Positions 37,772-47,941 of a stretch of 64,000 nt of DNA are shown in pieces. Numbering within the stretch: position 1 is the stretch's first letter; each line of letters opens with the position of its first letter. Position numbers and translations under genes: made by a program. Source of the stretch: Pseudomonas anguilliseptica (GTDB taxonomy: Bacteria > Pseudomonadota > Gammaproteobacteria > Pseudomonadales > Pseudomonadaceae); contig NZ_FNSC01000001.1 in NCBI RefSeq assembly GCF_900105355.1, positions 1,860,001-1,924,000 on the forward strand, given 5' to 3'. The notes under the pieces were generated by a model. That model worked only from the letters and a program-made list of their open reading frames with translations. It made no database searches and was not told the origin of the DNA.

Positions 37772-38113
37772 ATGAGCATCGAACACTTCAAGAACTCCGC
37801 CCCAATGATCCTGGCGGATATCACTCCGGTTGCCGTACCGCTTAGCGAGCCGGTGGCCATCACCAGCAGCCACGGCATTGAGCACGCCGACGGCGTCGCA
37901 GCCGGTATCTGGGAATGCACACCCGGGCGTTGGCGCCGGCAGATCGCCCAGCAGGAGTTCTGCCACTTTATCGCCGGGCGCTGCACCTTCACCCCGGATG
38001 GCGGCGAGCCCATGCAGATCCAGGCCGGCGACGCCCTGTTGCTGCCCGCCAACACCTTCGGCGTGTGGGACATCACGGAAACCGTGCGCAAGAGCTTCGT
38101 CCTGCTCAAATAA
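37772..38113 (+). CDS. Small cupin-domain protein
   Basis: 113-residue single cupin of the Cupin_3 (EutQ-like) type: GIWECTPGRWRRQIAQQEFCHFIAGRCTF then DALLLPANTFGVWDI. The usual second His ligands are incomplete, so it may not be a metal enzyme. It starts 11 bases after the oxidase with GGAGAG as ribosome site, and such cupins commonly accompany polyamine catabolic oxidases. Confidence 0.85.
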   Translation: MSIEHFKNSAPMILADITPVAVPLSEPVAITSSHGIEHADGVAAGIWECTPGRWRRQIAQQEFCHFIAGRCTFTPDGGEPMQIQAGDALLLPANTFGVWDITETVRKSFVLLK

Positions 38114-38191
38114 CCCAGCCCAGCGCAGGCCAACGCCATTCACTTGCTACTGCCACTTCGACAACACCGATAAAAACAATGAGGTACTCCC

Positions 38192-39268
38192 ATGTTGAAG
38201 AAATTGCTTCCTCTGCTGCTGCTCAGCAGCGTCAGCCAGGCCGCAGAAACCGTGCGCATCTACAACTGGACTGACTACATCGCCCCGGACACCCTCAAGC
38301 AATTCGAGCAAAGCAGCGGCATCAGCAGCCACTACGATGTGTACGACAGCAATGAAACCCTCGACGCCAAACTGATGGCAGGGCGCTCGGGTTACGACGT
38401 GGTGTTCCCGTCCAACCACTACATGGCCCGGCAGATCCAGGGCGGCGCACTGAAGACGCTCGACAAGAGCCGCCTACCGGGCTGGAACAACCTCAACCCG
38501 ATTTTGATGAAAGCCTTGGAAACCAACGACCCCGGCAACCAGTACGGCTTCCCCTACCTGTGGGGCAGCACCGGCATTGGCTACAACGTCGCCAAGGTGC
38601 GCGAAGTGCTCGGAGAAGATGTACCGCTCGATTCCTGGGACCTGATCTTCAAGCCCGAATACCTGGCCAAGCTCAGCCAGTGCGGCGTGGCGATTCTCGA
38701 CAACGGCCCGGAACTGCTGCCCATCGCCTTGCATTACCTGGGGCTGCCGCACCACAGCCAGAACCTTGAGGACTACCAAAAGGCCGAAGAGCTGCTGCTG
38801 GAGATGCGCAAGAACGTGCGCTATTTCCACTCATCCAAGTACGTCGGCGACCTGGCCAATGGCGATATCTGTATGGCCGTGGGCTTCTCCGGCGACATCA
38901 TGCAGGCCGACAACCGCGCCACTGAGGCGAACAACGGTATCAGCATCAACTACGTGATCCCTAAGGAAGGCACGCCGATCTGGTTCGACATGGTCACCAT
39001 GCCCGCCGACAGCAACAACGAGCAGGCCGCCTACGCCTTTATGAACTACCTGCTGCAGCCCGAGGTCATCGCGCAGATCACCAATCACGTGCAATACGCC
39101 AATGGCAACAGCGCCGCCGACAGCCTGGTCGACCCCAAGCTGAAAGCCGATGCCACGGTCTACCCGCCGCAGGACGCGATGGACAACCTCTACGCCCTGG
39201 AAGCCATGCCGCTGAAAATCGACCGCGTACGCACGTGCATCTGGAGCAAGGTCAAAAGCGGGATCTAA
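38192..39268 (+). CDS. Polyamine ABC transporter substrate-binding protein, PotF/PotD-like
   Basis: 358-residue periplasmic binding protein with a signal peptide (cut near SQA-AE). Family signature VRIYNWTDYIAPDTLKQFEQSSG and YDVVFPSNHYMARQIQGG, plus PYLWGSTGIGYN. It should bind putrescine or spermidine. No permease or ATPase genes follow, because an IS begins 49 bases downstream. Its presumed terminator is cut by that IS (AAAAAGCCCCGCC at 39298-39310 has no partner). Confidence 0.9.
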   Translation: MLKKLLPLLLLSSVSQAAETVRIYNWTDYIAPDTLKQFEQSSGISSHYDVYDSNETLDAKLMAGRSGYDVVFPSNHYMARQIQGGALKTLDKSRLPGWNNLNPILMKALETNDPGNQYGFPYLWGSTGIGYNVAKVREVLGEDVPLDSWDLIFKPEYLAKLSQCGVAILDNGPELLPIALHYLGLPHHSQNLEDYQKAEELLLEMRKNVRYFHSSKYVGDLANGDICMAVGFSGDIMQADNRATEANNGISINYVIPKEGTPIWFDMVTMPADSNNEQAAYAFMNYLLQPEVIAQITNHVQYANGNSAADSLVDPKLKADATVYPPQDAMDNLYALEAMPLKIDRVRTCIWSKVKSGI

Positions 39269-39317
39269 GCCGTCGCAAACATAAAATCACAACCAATAAA
39301 AAGCCCCGCCAACCTAA

Positions 39318-40509
39318 GGATGGTCTGAAAAAGACTTCCTGATTTTGGCAAAATATCCGCACTCCACCCGCCGAGTTTTCCGATGAAGCAGATGACCTTC
39401 GCCGACGCCGAGTATGCCGGCAAGCGCAAGCAGACCCGCAAAGAATTGTTCCTGATCGAGATGGATCGGGTAGTGCCATGGAAAGGGTTGATCGCTTTGA
39501 TCGAGCCGCATTATCCAAAGGGTGAAGGCGGCCGACCGTCCTATCCGCTGATGGCGATGCTGCGAGTGCATCTGATGCAAAACTGGTTCGGTTACAGCGA
39601 TCCGGCGATGGAAGAGGCGCTGTACGAGACCACCATCCTACGCCAGTTTGCCGGGCTGACTCTGGAGCGCATTCCTGACGAAACCACCATCCTCAACTTC
39701 CGCCGCTTGCTGGAAAAACACGAACTGGCTGCCGGCATCCTGGCCGTGATCAATGGCTACCTGGGTGACCGTGGTTTGTCGCTGCGCCAAGGCACCATCG
39801 TCGATGCCACGCTGATCAACGCGCCGAGTTCAACCAAGAACAAGAACGGTAAGCGTGACCCTGAGATGCACTCAACCAAGAAAGGCAATCAGTATTACTT
39901 CGGCATGAAGGCGCACATCGGGGTGGATGACGAGTCTGGCTTGGTGCACAGCGTGGTGGGTACTGCCGCCAACGTGGCGGATGTCACCCAGGTCGATAAG
40001 CTGCTGCACGGCGAGGAAAACATGGTGGGGGGCGATGCCGGATATACCGGTGTCGAGAAGCGCCCCGAGCATGAGGGCCGTCAAGTGATCTGGCAGGTTG
40101 CAGCACGGCGTAGCACTTACAAGAAACTCGGTAAGCGCAGCGCGCTGTACAAAGCCAAGCGCAAAATCGAGAAGGCCAAGGCCCAAGTGCGAGCCAAGGT
40201 CGAGCATCCGTTTCGGGTGATCAAGCGTCAGTTCGGTTATGTGAAGACGCGCTTCCGTGGCCTGGTCAAAAACACGGCGCAACTGGTGACTTTATTCGCG
40301 CTGTCAAATCTGTGGATGGCGCGCCGACATTTACTGACGAATGCAGGAGAGGTGCGCCCGTAATGCTGGAAATGGCTGCCGCGAGGTGCTCGCGGCGGCT
40401 AAAAACACAGAAATGAGCCGGTAATCTGATCGTTTTTGATCGATTTATCACTTTCGAAATCAGCAGAGGCTGACGTCAGCCAGAAATGCATGGCTACTTC
40501 AGAGGATCC
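39318..40509 (+). mobile_element. IS5-group insertion sequence, right copy
   Basis: Same 1192-base element as at 21374-22565, in opposite orientation. Terminal repeats GGATGGTCTGAA and GGATCCTCTGAA (read inward). Flanks are CTAA on the left and TTAG on the right; each fits the YTAR-type target of this group, but they are not a direct duplication. It separates the potF region from a truncated island gene. Confidence 0.92.
39383..40363 (+). CDS. IS5-family transposase
   Basis: 326 residues, identical to the left copy except Gly217 for Ala217, beside catalytic Asp218. The DDE triad (Asp141, Asp218, Glu274) is intact. Whether the Ala-to-Gly change lowers activity is unknown. Confidence 0.95.
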   Translation: MKQMTFADAEYAGKRKQTRKELFLIEMDRVVPWKGLIALIEPHYPKGEGGRPSYPLMAMLRVHLMQNWFGYSDPAMEEALYETTILRQFAGLTLERIPDETTILNFRRLLEKHELAAGILAVINGYLGDRGLSLRQGTIVDATLINAPSSTKNKNGKRDPEMHSTKKGNQYYFGMKAHIGVDDESGLVHSVVGTAANVADVTQVDKLLHGEENMVGGDAGYTGVEKRPEHEGRQVIWQVAARRSTYKKLGKRSALYKAKRKIEKAKAQVRAKVEHPFRVIKRQFGYVKTRFRGLVKNTAQLVTLFALSNLWMARRHLLTNAGEVRP

Positions 40510-41143
40510 TTAGAGCAGAAACTGCGTTATGTATTAGCTCTGGGGTTGTGACCGGTATGGCTTGGGTTTTTCGAAAAATGACCACTCTTTGCCCGTTACG
40601 TGTCTCTTCGTGAAGAGATAGCCCGGCGCGACTTTCGATGTGCTCTTTGACTACAGTCACGGCCCCATCACGCCACTCTCCGTGAAAGAAAGCCTGTTCT
40701 AGCTGAGCTTTTACCGTTTTTGGGTTCGTGGTCTGGGCAACCATCGCAAGCTCAGATAAGGCGGATGCGGCCATGTGCTCCAATTTATAGAAAAGCCAGA
40801 GTAGTTGGGGGCCATCAAGCCCAGATGCGCAGACATCACCTAGGCGTTCAAGGCGCATATCAAGCTGCTCGCGAGTAGAGGGGGCCTCCTTGACGTCGTC
40901 AGTAAACGTAAGCGTGAGCGTTATATTTTCGCAAAAGGCGTCTATCAGTCCTTGCATAATATTCTGTGGATTAGGCCTTTGGGACAGCGCTTGATCCACG
41001 AGCGTCAGCATGTGCGTTCGTCGATTGATAAATTCTTCCGCTGAGCAGTGTTGAATCTCCGCTCGTAGTAATTTCAACGCGGCTTGTGAAAGGGGCATGC
41101 TCTCTAGATCTCTGCGGCAGTACTCGGAAACGTTGTTAATCAA
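40510..41143 (-). pseudogene. Unrecognised island protein, C-terminus cut by the IS
   Basis: About 211 native residues starting MINNVSEYCRRDLESM; the frame then runs into the IS and stops after three foreign residues. Mostly helical and Cys-containing, no motif I recognise. Base composition is lower in G+C than the neighbours, fitting foreign origin. It lies 23 bases downstream of the integrase gene on the same strand, so it is probably co-transcribed cargo. The original length is unknown. Confidence 0.65.
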
Positions 41144-41166
41144 GATTGGGTATTTAAATTCGGTTC

Positions 41167-42474
41167 TTATGCCCGTCTGATCTCCACCACATTTCCCACC
41201 TTTGGCCTGGCGTAGTCAAATGGAGTCACTGCCTCGTTCCGGTTGGCGTCGAGGTAGTTGCTCCACCAGTTGAGCATCAGTCGGCGCTCATCCAAGTGCT
41301 CGGCGCGATGGATATACGCGGCACGTACACCGTTTCGCTCCTTGTGACTCATTTGTCGTTCGACTGCATCGCGTGACCACATGCCCGACTCGACCAGGGC
41401 TGAACATGCCATTGTGCGAAATCCATGCCCGCAGATATCCACTTTGGTGTCGTAGCCCATGCGGCGAAGGGCCGCGTTCACTGTGTTTTCAGACATCGGT
41501 TTGCTGGCTACCGAGTCGCTGGGGAACACGAGCTCGCCTCGACCAGTCATGGCGTGAATCTCACGCAGGATTAATAGGGACTGGGGTGACAGCGGCACCA
41601 AGTGTTCATCGCGCATTTTGCTACCGCGAGTAGAGTGCTTCACGCCGGGCATCGCTTTGCGCTCTGAGGGAATTATCCAAATGGAGCGTTCGAAATCGAT
41701 TTCGCTCCACCGGGCAAAACGCAGCTCTGAAGATCGAACGAACACATTTAGCGTCAGCAGCATCGCAAGGCGAGTGAGGGGGCGACCCGAGTAGCTCTGG
41801 AACTTCTCCAGGAGTTCTCCCAGACGCTTTAGCGGCAGCGCTGGGCGATGTGTCGCCTTGCGACTCGAAATCGCGCCAGTGAGGTCTTGGGCGGGGTTGT
41901 AGGTGATTAATCCGATCTGCACTGCGTGACGCATCACTGCGCACAGGCGTTGCTTGAGGCGAGCAGCCATATCCAGAGCGTCTCGCGCCTCGACCGCCAG
42001 GAGGGGGGCCAGTAGTTCGCGGGTCGTGAGCCTCTCTACTGGCTTGTTGCCAATCGCAGGAAATAGATCGACCTCCATCTCCCGCAGGATGCGTTCAGCA
42101 TGAGATGCCGACCATTTGCCGCGCTTAAGCTGGGTCTTGTGCCAGTCGCGTGTAATGGTTTCGAACGTAGTGGCGTCGCTTGCTCGCGCTTTTTCCAGTG
42201 ATGCCTGCTCAGCTGGGTCGATATCTTGAGCAAGCAGCTCTTTGGCCTCTGCGCGCTTCTGTCGAGCGAGTTTGAGCGACAGAGCGGGATACTCGCCGAA
42301 CGTCAGGAGGTTCTCTTTTCCGTTGGGGCGGTTGTATTTAAGACGCCAAACCTTGCTTCCCGTCGGGCGCACCAGCAGATACAGGCCCTGCCCATCGCTG
42401 AGCTTGTAGGGCTTGTCCTTGGCCTTTGCGGCCTCGCACTTGGGGCCTGACAACGGGATGACAGTTCTGGCCAT
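41167..42474 (-). CDS. Tyrosine-type site-specific integrase, P4 family
   Basis: 435 residues: N-terminal DUF4102 arm-binding domain (KCEAAKAKDKPYKLSDGQGLYLLVRPTGSK), core-binding domain, and catalytic domain with Arg in SSELRFARW, His-x-x-Arg in HGFRTMACSAL and the nucleophile Tyr in RAAYIHRAEHLDERR. It lies beside the 3' end of tRNA-Phe, the expected attachment site. Its upstream region carries repeated GGGGTA motifs. I chose ATG 42474 (MARTVIPLS), the usual family start. Confidence 0.92.
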   Translation of the reverse strand: MARTVIPLSGPKCEAAKAKDKPYKLSDGQGLYLLVRPTGSKVWRLKYNRPNGKENLLTFGEYPALSLKLARQKRAEAKELLAQDIDPAEQASLEKARASDATTFETITRDWHKTQLKRGKWSASHAERILREMEVDLFPAIGNKPVERLTTRELLAPLLAVEARDALDMAARLKQRLCAVMRHAVQIGLITYNPAQDLTGAISSRKATHRPALPLKRLGELLEKFQSYSGRPLTRLAMLLTLNVFVRSSELRFARWSEIDFERSIWIIPSERKAMPGVKHSTRGSKMRDEHLVPLSPQSLLILREIHAMTGRGELVFPSDSVASKPMSENTVNAALRRMGYDTKVDICGHGFRTMACSALVESGMWSRDAVERQMSHKERNGVRAAYIHRAEHLDERRLMLNWWSNYLDANRNEAVTPFDYARPKVGNVVEIRRA

Positions 42475-42569
42475 GGGGGTACGCTCAATATCGAATCGGG
42501 CAATACCCCTATTTGTACCCCTATATCTCGGGAATGTGTAGAGACACCCGAGTTTATGCGGGCACAAAA

Positions 42570-42591
42570 AAACCGGCTCAAGGGCCGGTTT
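42570..42591 (-). terminator. Intrinsic terminator of tRNA-Phe
   Basis: AAACCGGC pairs with GCCGGTTT across a six-base loop; on the minus strand it is followed by a run of seven T. It lies 45 bases beyond the tRNA 3' end and before the integrase gene. Confidence 0.82.
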
Positions 42592-42635
42592 CTCTGACTT
42601 TCCAAGTCATGCGTGAGCATGTGGAAATATAATAA

Positions 42636-42711
42636 TGGTGCCCGGGGACGGAATCGAACCGCCGACACGGGGATTTTCAATCCCCTGCTCTACCGACTGA
42701 GCTACCCGGGC
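42636..42711 (-). tRNA. tRNA-Phe (GAA)
   Basis: 76-base cloverleaf with acceptor stem GCCCGGG/CCCGGGC, D arm TAGCTCAGTCGGTAGAGCA, anticodon stem GGGGA/TCCCC with loop TTGAAAA (anticodon GAA), T arm GGCGGTTCGATTCCG, and an encoded ACCA end. The 3' end faces the integrase, consistent with use as an island attachment site. Confidence 0.97.
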
Positions 42712-42723
42712 TAACGGGGCGCT

Positions 42724-42752
42724 ATTAGACGGATTTGAGGGGGAGGTGTCAA
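42724..42752 (-). promoter_or_regulatory. Sigma-70 promoter of tRNA-Phe
   Basis: On the minus strand, TTGACA (42752-42747), a 17-base spacer and TCTAAT (42729-42724), followed by a GC-rich discriminator (GCGCCCC) before the tRNA. This is the layout of stable-RNA promoters under stringent control. Confidence 0.8.
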
Positions 42753-42837
42753 GCGTGAGTTTGAAAAATATTTAATTATTACGGGCGCTTAGTTGCGGCA
42801 GGGGCTTTGCTGGGGGTTGGGCTGGTGGGGCGAGCTG

Positions 42838-42992
42838 ATCGCGGGCAAGCCCGCTCCTACAGGTGAGTGGGGCGCAGGGGAGTTCGGATGCAATCCGGGG
42901 AGGGATTCGTAGGAGCGGCGGGGACGCTTAGTCCCATGGCCGCGAATAGGCCGTGCCCGGCAAAGTTATCGCGGGCATGGCCCGCTCCTACA
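42838..42992. repeat. REP-type palindromic repeats
   Basis: Three units of the Pseudomonas extragenic palindrome occur between tRNA-Phe and yggX. They are ATCGCGGGCAAGCCCGCTCC (42838-42857), an inverted GTAGGAGCGG unit with a diverged body (from 42909), and ATCGCGGGCATGGCCCGCTC (from 42968). Facing and tandem units suggest a composite element and transcript-end function. Confidence 0.8.
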
Positions 42993-43007
42993 AAGGCGAC
43001 GCTGTTG

Positions 43008-43280
43008 TTACTCGCTGGGCGGCACGTAGCCTTCGGCCTGGGCGTATTCCTCGCCGGAGAGGAATTTGTCCATTTCAGCCTGGAGGAACTTGCGATCTTC
43101 GGCGTTCATCATGTTCAGGCGGCGTTCGTTGATCAGCAGGGTCTGGTGCTTCTGCCATTCGTCCCAGGCTTGTTTGGAAACGTTGTTGAAGATGTCCTCA
43201 CCTTTGGCGCCCGGATACGGTGGGCGGTCCAGGCCGGGGAGTTCCTGCTTGTGTTTGCGGCACTGTACGGTGCGGGTCAT
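43008..43280 (-). CDS. yggX: Fe(II)-trafficking protein YggX
   Basis: 90 residues: [24 protein letters not shown] with the conserved Cys7, then a helical body and a VPPSE end. It protects iron-sulfur clusters from oxidation (family knowledge). It overlaps the mutY stop by four bases, and coupling with mutY, an Fe-S enzyme, is conserved. Confidence 0.95.
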   Translation of the reverse strand: MTRTVQCRKHKQELPGLDRPPYPGAKGEDIFNNVSKQAWDEWQKHQTLLINERRLNMMNAEDRKFLQAEMDKFLSGEEYAQAEGYVPPSE

Positions 43281-44353
43281 GGTGTTTCTCCAGTGTTCGG
43301 GGTTGCGAGTGCATCGGCCGCGCGCTTCAGCAATTTCTTTACTGGGGCGGCGAGGCCCAGGCGCGGCGGGGTGGCGAGGTTATACCAGAGCCAGTCAGCC
43401 TCGGCCACGGCGGCTGGTGCGGCGTCGACCTGGATCAGCCAGGGTTCGATGGCCAGCTGGAAGTGGCTAAAGGTGTGGGTCAGGCCGCTCAGCTCGCGTT
43501 GTGCGCCGAGCTGCAAGCTGTGGCGGCTGGCCAGGCTGCTGATGGCGTTGGCTTGCTCCAGCTCCGGCAGGCTCCACAGGCCGCCCCAGAGGCCGCTGGA
43601 TGGACGGCGATAGAGCAGCACCTCGCCGTTGCGGTTAGCGAAGATCGGCATTAGCGTGCGTTTCTGCGGCAGCGCCTTGCGCGGTTTGGGGATCGGGTAG
43701 CGGATCTCCAGGCCGAGCAGGTGCGCCTGACAGCCGCTCTGCAGCGGGCAGAGCAGGCAGCTGGGTTTGCTGCGGGTACATAGGGTGGCGCCCAGATCCA
43801 TCATCGCCTGGGTGTAGTGGTTGACTCGGGCGTGCGGGGTAAAGCGCTCGGCCACATCCCACAGTTGTTTCGCCACCTTTGGCTCGCCGGGATAGCCCTC
43901 CTGGGCGACATAGCGCGCCAGTACGCGTTTGACGTTGCCGTCGAGGATCGGCGCGCGCAGGCCCATGCTGAGGCTGGCGATGGCGCCGGCGGTGGAGCGG
44001 CCGATGCCGGGAAGTTCGGTGAGCTGGTCGACATCGCGGGGAAAGTCGCCGGCATGTTCGGTCATCACGATCTGCGCGGTTTTCTGTAGGTTGCGCGCGC
44101 GGGTGTAGTAACCGAGGCCCGTCCACAGGTGCAGCACTTCGTCTTCCGGCGCTGCGGCCAGATCATTGACCGTCGGCAAGGCGGCCATAAAACGGTCGAA
44201 ATAGCCGAGTACGGTGCTGACCTGGGTCTGCTGCAGCATGATCTCCGAGACCCATACGCGGTACGGCGTGATGCCCTGTTGCCAGGGCAGGTCCTTGCGG
44301 CCGTGGCTGTCGTACCAGTTCAGTACCGCGTCAGAAAACTGCTCGGGGTTCAT
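43277..44353 (-). CDS. mutY: Adenine DNA glycosylase MutY
   Basis: 358-residue base-excision enzyme removing A opposite 8-oxoG. Visible: catalytic Glu region [13 protein letters not shown], helix-hairpin-helix [12 protein letters not shown] with Asp in [10 protein letters not shown], the 4Fe-4S cysteines [17 protein letters not shown], and a C-terminal NUDIX-like 8-oxoG recognition domain. Confidence 0.96.
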   Translation of the reverse strand: MNPEQFSDAVLNWYDSHGRKDLPWQQGITPYRVWVSEIMLQQTQVSTVLGYFDRFMAALPTVNDLAAAPEDEVLHLWTGLGYYTRARNLQKTAQIVMTEHAGDFPRDVDQLTELPGIGRSTAGAIASLSMGLRAPILDGNVKRVLARYVAQEGYPGEPKVAKQLWDVAERFTPHARVNHYTQAMMDLGATLCTRSKPSCLLCPLQSGCQAHLLGLEIRYPIPKPRKALPQKRTLMPIFANRNGEVLLYRRPSSGLWGGLWSLPELEQANAISSLASRHSLQLGAQRELSGLTHTFSHFQLAIEPWLIQVDAAPAAVAEADWLWYNLATPPRLGLAAPVKKLLKRAADALATPNTGETP

Positions 44354-46584
44354 CGGTTGAACAGGCCCTTGAGTGCGTCTTTCAGCTCTGGACTGACCTT
44401 GTCGCCGAGTTTTTCTTCAATCTTCTCGCTGAGCTTGTTGCCGGCCAGTTTGGCGGCGACCTTGCCCAGGCCGTCCTGATCCAGGCGGCAGGCCTTGCCG
44501 CCCATTTCCAGCGGGCCGCGGCAGCGCACCGGCCATTCGATGCCGACATAGCGCTCGTTGACCTGGCAGGCCGGATCGGGCATTTCGCGCTGGTCGCCAA
44601 TGACGGTGATGCCGACGCGGTAGTCGAGGCCGAGGATGCGCAGGTCCAGATCGCCCTTGCCGCTGACGGCCAGGCCCGGAATCACGGCCTTGAGGTCGGG
44701 GTTGTGGGCCACGCCGTTGCGCAGGGTCAGGCTGCCTTGCAGGGTTTCGAAGGGTGTGTCCTTGCCGCGTGGGTCGCTGCTCAGGGATTTGCGATTGAGC
44801 GTGGCGATGCCGCGGCACAGCTGTTGTTCCAGGTTGGCGTCGACCAGCACGCCGTCATTCAGCATAAAGCTGGCGTCGCCCGTCAGCCCATCGACCCAGG
44901 CACGCTGGCTGTTGCCGCTGGTGGTCAGGTTGGCTTTGAAATCCAGCAGACCTTTTACCGGCGAAGGCTGGTCGGGCTTTTTCAGGAACGGCTCAATCGG
45001 GATGTTGTTGAGATTCTTCTGCACGCTGAGCATTGGGATAGCCGGGCGTACATCGATGCTGGCCTTGGCATTGAAGCTGCCGTTGCCGATAGTGCCGCGC
45101 ACATCCTGCAGGGTCAGCAGGCCGCCCTTGCTCTGCGCCTTGGCGCTGAAGGCGCTGATCACCTGCTGTTGGGCGGTGAGCTGATCCAGGCCGAGGTCGA
45201 GCCGTACGTCGAGCTTACGCAGTGTCTCGATCGGCAGCACTTCACTGTTGCTCCAGGCGTGCTGGGTCGGTGCGTCGGGCAGCGGCGTACTGCCGCTCTG
45301 TCCGGCGCTGGCGACGCTGGCCTTGACCTCGGCCTGGCGCGCGGCGCCGGCATCCTTGGTGTCTTTGGATGGCGCGGGCAGGTAGCGGTCGAGGTTCAGC
45401 TGGTCGCCCTTGAGTTGCACGCGCAGAGCCTGTTTGGCGAAATCGGCAATCGCCAGCTGGCCGCTGAAGTGGCTGTCATCCAGGGTTAGCTTGAGGTCTT
45501 CGAAGGTCAGGCTGTTGTCAGTGCCGCTGAGGCGGGTGACCAGCTCGAACTGGTTGAGGGTCTTGTCATCGTTCATCGGCGGCAGTTTCTGGCCGATGGT
45601 GGCGAGGAACTCACGCAGGTTGAACGGTGCGATGGACAGGCCGCCGCTGAGTTTTGGCTGCTTGTCGAGGTCGCGGACTTTCAGCTCGCCCAAGGCGCGC
45701 AGCTGGTTGGCGGAGAGTTTCAGGCTGTTCCACTCGGCGACCTGGGCGGCCAGGTCGACCAGCAGTTGGCCCTGGACTGAGTAGGTCAGGGTCTGGCCAT
45801 CGAAGGGCTCGCCGGACACTTCACCAGAAAACTTGGCGTCTTCCAGTTGATAGCGCTTGAGGGCGCGATCGAAGCGCAGTTCACCCTGCAGCTCGCTGCG
45901 AGCGCGCAGCACCGGCTTGTTGAGGCCGAAGAAGGCGCTGAGTTTGACCGGTATGCCTGCGCCTTCGCGGATCGCTCCGGTGGTCAGCTGAATGCTTTCG
46001 GCGTTGAATTGCTGGCCTTTCTGTACGTCGTGGTAGTCGATGCGCGCGCTGTTGACGATCAGGCTATCGATATCCAGTTTCAGCGGCTGGCTGCTTTCGC
46101 CGGGCTCGGTGGCTGGGCTGTCGGTCTGCGTGCTGTCGGTGCTCGCTGCTGGTGCGTCGGTTGTTGCGGTCGCGGCGTTGGCCGGTTTGCCGACATCTTC
46201 CCAGTTGCTGCGGCCTTTCTCGTCGCGCTGCAGGTTGAGGTTGAGGCCGTCGATGCGGATGTCGCTCATCTGCACTTCCTTGCGCAGCAGCGGCAGCACG
46301 CGTACCGAGAGGCCAAGCAGGCGCAGGTCGGCGAACGGCTTGTCCGGGGTGCTGGGGCTGGCGAGGGTGGCGTCGGTCAATTCCAGACCGAGCCAGGGGA
46401 ACAGGCTCCAGCCGATGTCGCCCTTGAGGGTCAGCTCCAGATTGGCCTTGTCGCGGGCCAGCTGACGGATTTCGTCTTTGTAGTCGTTGGGATCGAACAG
46501 GTGGGTAAGGGCAAAGCCCAGCGCCACAATGATCAGCAATAGCCCGAGAAAAAACAGGCCGAGAATTTTGCCGAGCGCTTTCAT
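44350..46584 (-). CDS. asmA: AsmA family protein
   Basis: 744 residues with an N-terminal membrane helix ([19 protein letters not shown]) followed by a long, beta-rich AsmA domain; the AsmA_2 C-terminal region contains [32 protein letters not shown]. AsmA-type proteins are thought to help move lipids across the periplasm. ATG 46584 has AAGGAT upstream; the gene overlaps mutY by four bases. Confidence 0.9.
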   Translation of the reverse strand: MKALGKILGLFFLGLLLIIVALGFALTHLFDPNDYKDEIRQLARDKANLELTLKGDIGWSLFPWLGLELTDATLASPSTPDKPFADLRLLGLSVRVLPLLRKEVQMSDIRIDGLNLNLQRDEKGRSNWEDVGKPANAATATTDAPAASTDSTQTDSPATEPGESSQPLKLDIDSLIVNSARIDYHDVQKGQQFNAESIQLTTGAIREGAGIPVKLSAFFGLNKPVLRARSELQGELRFDRALKRYQLEDAKFSGEVSGEPFDGQTLTYSVQGQLLVDLAAQVAEWNSLKLSANQLRALGELKVRDLDKQPKLSGGLSIAPFNLREFLATIGQKLPPMNDDKTLNQFELVTRLSGTDNSLTFEDLKLTLDDSHFSGQLAIADFAKQALRVQLKGDQLNLDRYLPAPSKDTKDAGAARQAEVKASVASAGQSGSTPLPDAPTQHAWSNSEVLPIETLRKLDVRLDLGLDQLTAQQQVISAFSAKAQSKGGLLTLQDVRGTIGNGSFNAKASIDVRPAIPMLSVQKNLNNIPIEPFLKKPDQPSPVKGLLDFKANLTTSGNSQRAWVDGLTGDASFMLNDGVLVDANLEQQLCRGIATLNRKSLSSDPRGKDTPFETLQGSLTLRNGVAHNPDLKAVIPGLAVSGKGDLDLRILGLDYRVGITVIGDQREMPDPACQVNERYVGIEWPVRCRGPLEMGGKACRLDQDGLGKVAAKLAGNKLSEKIEEKLGDKVSPELKDALKGLFNR

Positions 46585-46707
46585 GTGCGAATCCTTGTTT
46601 AGAAACTGGATGGTGAAGTGCAGCAATTCAAGCCGGCGAGTATAGCGCCAGCGTTTTTACCTTGACCGCCGACAGTCCCGTTTACGCGGTGATTTTGCAA
46701 GCGGCTT

Positions 46708-47808
46708 TTACAGGGCTTGCGCCACGCGCTCGGCAATAGCCAGGCTGGCGGTAAGCCCTGGCGACTCGATGCCGAACAGGTTGACCAGGCCTGGCAGGCC
46801 GTGATCATTGGGCGTTTGGATAATGAAGTCGGCGACCGGTTCCCCGGGGCCTGCGAGTTTCGGCCGGATGCCGCTATAGCCAGGCACCAGGCGCGTGCTG
46901 TCGATGGCGGGAAAGTAGCGGCGGATGGCGTCGGCGAACGGCTCGCGCTGGCTTTCCTCGACCTGATAATCGATCTGCGTGAGGTAGTGAGTATCCGGGC
47001 CGAAACGCAGCTGGCCGCCAAGATCCAGAGTGGCGTGGATGCCAAGGCCGGCGGTATTGGCTTCCGGCATCGGGTAAATCAGGTGCTGGAAGGGCGAACG
47101 GCCGCTGTAGCTGAAGTAGCGGCCCTGGCACAGGTGTAGTGGCGGCACGTCCGTCAGGCCCGGGGTGTGGCTGGCCAGCTGCTGGGCGAACAGGCCGCCG
47201 GCATTGATCACCCGTTGGGCTTTGAGCTGGAACGGCTCGCCGTTGCTCTGACCGTGGGCTATCCAGCCATCGCCATTTGCTTCGAGCTGTTCGACGCGGG
47301 TATGCAGCACCAGCTGCGCGCCACGCTGCTCGGCTGCGGCCAGCAGCGATTGCAGATAGGCGTGGCTGTCGATAATCCCAGTGCTGGGTGAGAGCAGGGC
47401 GCAAACGCCGCGCACGGCGGGCTCCAGTTCGTGCAGGCGGTTCTGCTCGATAGGCTGCAAGTCATGCACGCCGCAGGCTTGGGCATTGCGCTGCAGCTGT
47501 TCGAGTTTGGCTATTTCCGCCGTTTCCACCGCCACCAGCAGTTTGCCGAGCTGGCGGTGCGCCACCTGATGGCTGTTGCACCAGGCATACAGGCGCTCGC
47601 GGCCTTCCAGGCACAGTTCGGCCTTGAGCGAGCCGGGGGCGTAGTAGATGCCGGCGTGGATCACCTCGGAGTTGCGGCTGGAGGTATGGCTGCCGATCAG
47701 GTTCTCGGCTTCGACTATCAGGGTGCTCTGCTCCGGTCTAGTCAGGCGTGCGGCGCAGGCCAGGCCGAGGGCGCCTGCGCCAATAATCAGGGTGTCGATA
47801 CTGTCCAT
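46708..47808 (-). CDS. FAD-dependent oxidoreductase, L-2-hydroxyglutarate dehydrogenase-like
   Basis: 366-residue DAO-family flavoprotein: [21 protein letters not shown] site, then [16 protein letters not shown], the family block for L-2-hydroxyglutarate oxidases, and a C-terminal [18 protein letters not shown] 47808 (MDSID) is chosen because it sits just before the FAD motif. It is divergent from hisB. Exact substrate not provable from sequence. Confidence 0.85.
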   Translation of the reverse strand: MDSIDTLIIGAGALGLACAARLTRPEQSTLIVEAENLIGSHTSSRNSEVIHAGIYYAPGSLKAELCLEGRERLYAWCNSHQVAHRQLGKLLVAVETAEIAKLEQLQRNAQACGVHDLQPIEQNRLHELEPAVRGVCALLSPSTGIIDSHAYLQSLLAAAEQRGAQLVLHTRVEQLEANGDGWIAHGQSNGEPFQLKAQRVINAGGLFAQQLASHTPGLTDVPPLHLCQGRYFSYSGRSPFQHLIYPMPEANTAGLGIHATLDLGGQLRFGPDTHYLTQIDYQVEESQREPFADAIRRYFPAIDSTRLVPGYSGIRPKLAGPGEPVADFIIQTPNDHGLPGLVNLFGIESPGLTASLAIAERVAQAL

Positions 47809-47941
47809 ATGCGTTCCGTTCGTTGTCTGGTGTGAGGCTATGTGCTCGATAGCGGTGCCTCTGATCGCCGCTGGTAGCCGCCTGGGTGGATGCCCGCCTA
47901 TAATGCCAGCCTTTTTCCGTGGGCAATTTCTGGAGCTGGTG

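Noticed and set aside
21374..40509. Composite transposon made by the two IS copies
   Set aside because: No target duplications frame the whole unit, and genes at both outer edges are truncated rather than cleanly interrupted, so rearrangement fits better.
21374..40509. Simple inversion between the two IS copies as the sole explanation
   Set aside because: Swapping flanks does not restore matching four-base duplications at either site, so an inversion alone cannot explain the junctions.
42838..42992. Palindromic units as a possible CRISPR array
   Set aside because: Units are REP-like, unequally spaced, in both orientations, with no spacers of uniform length.
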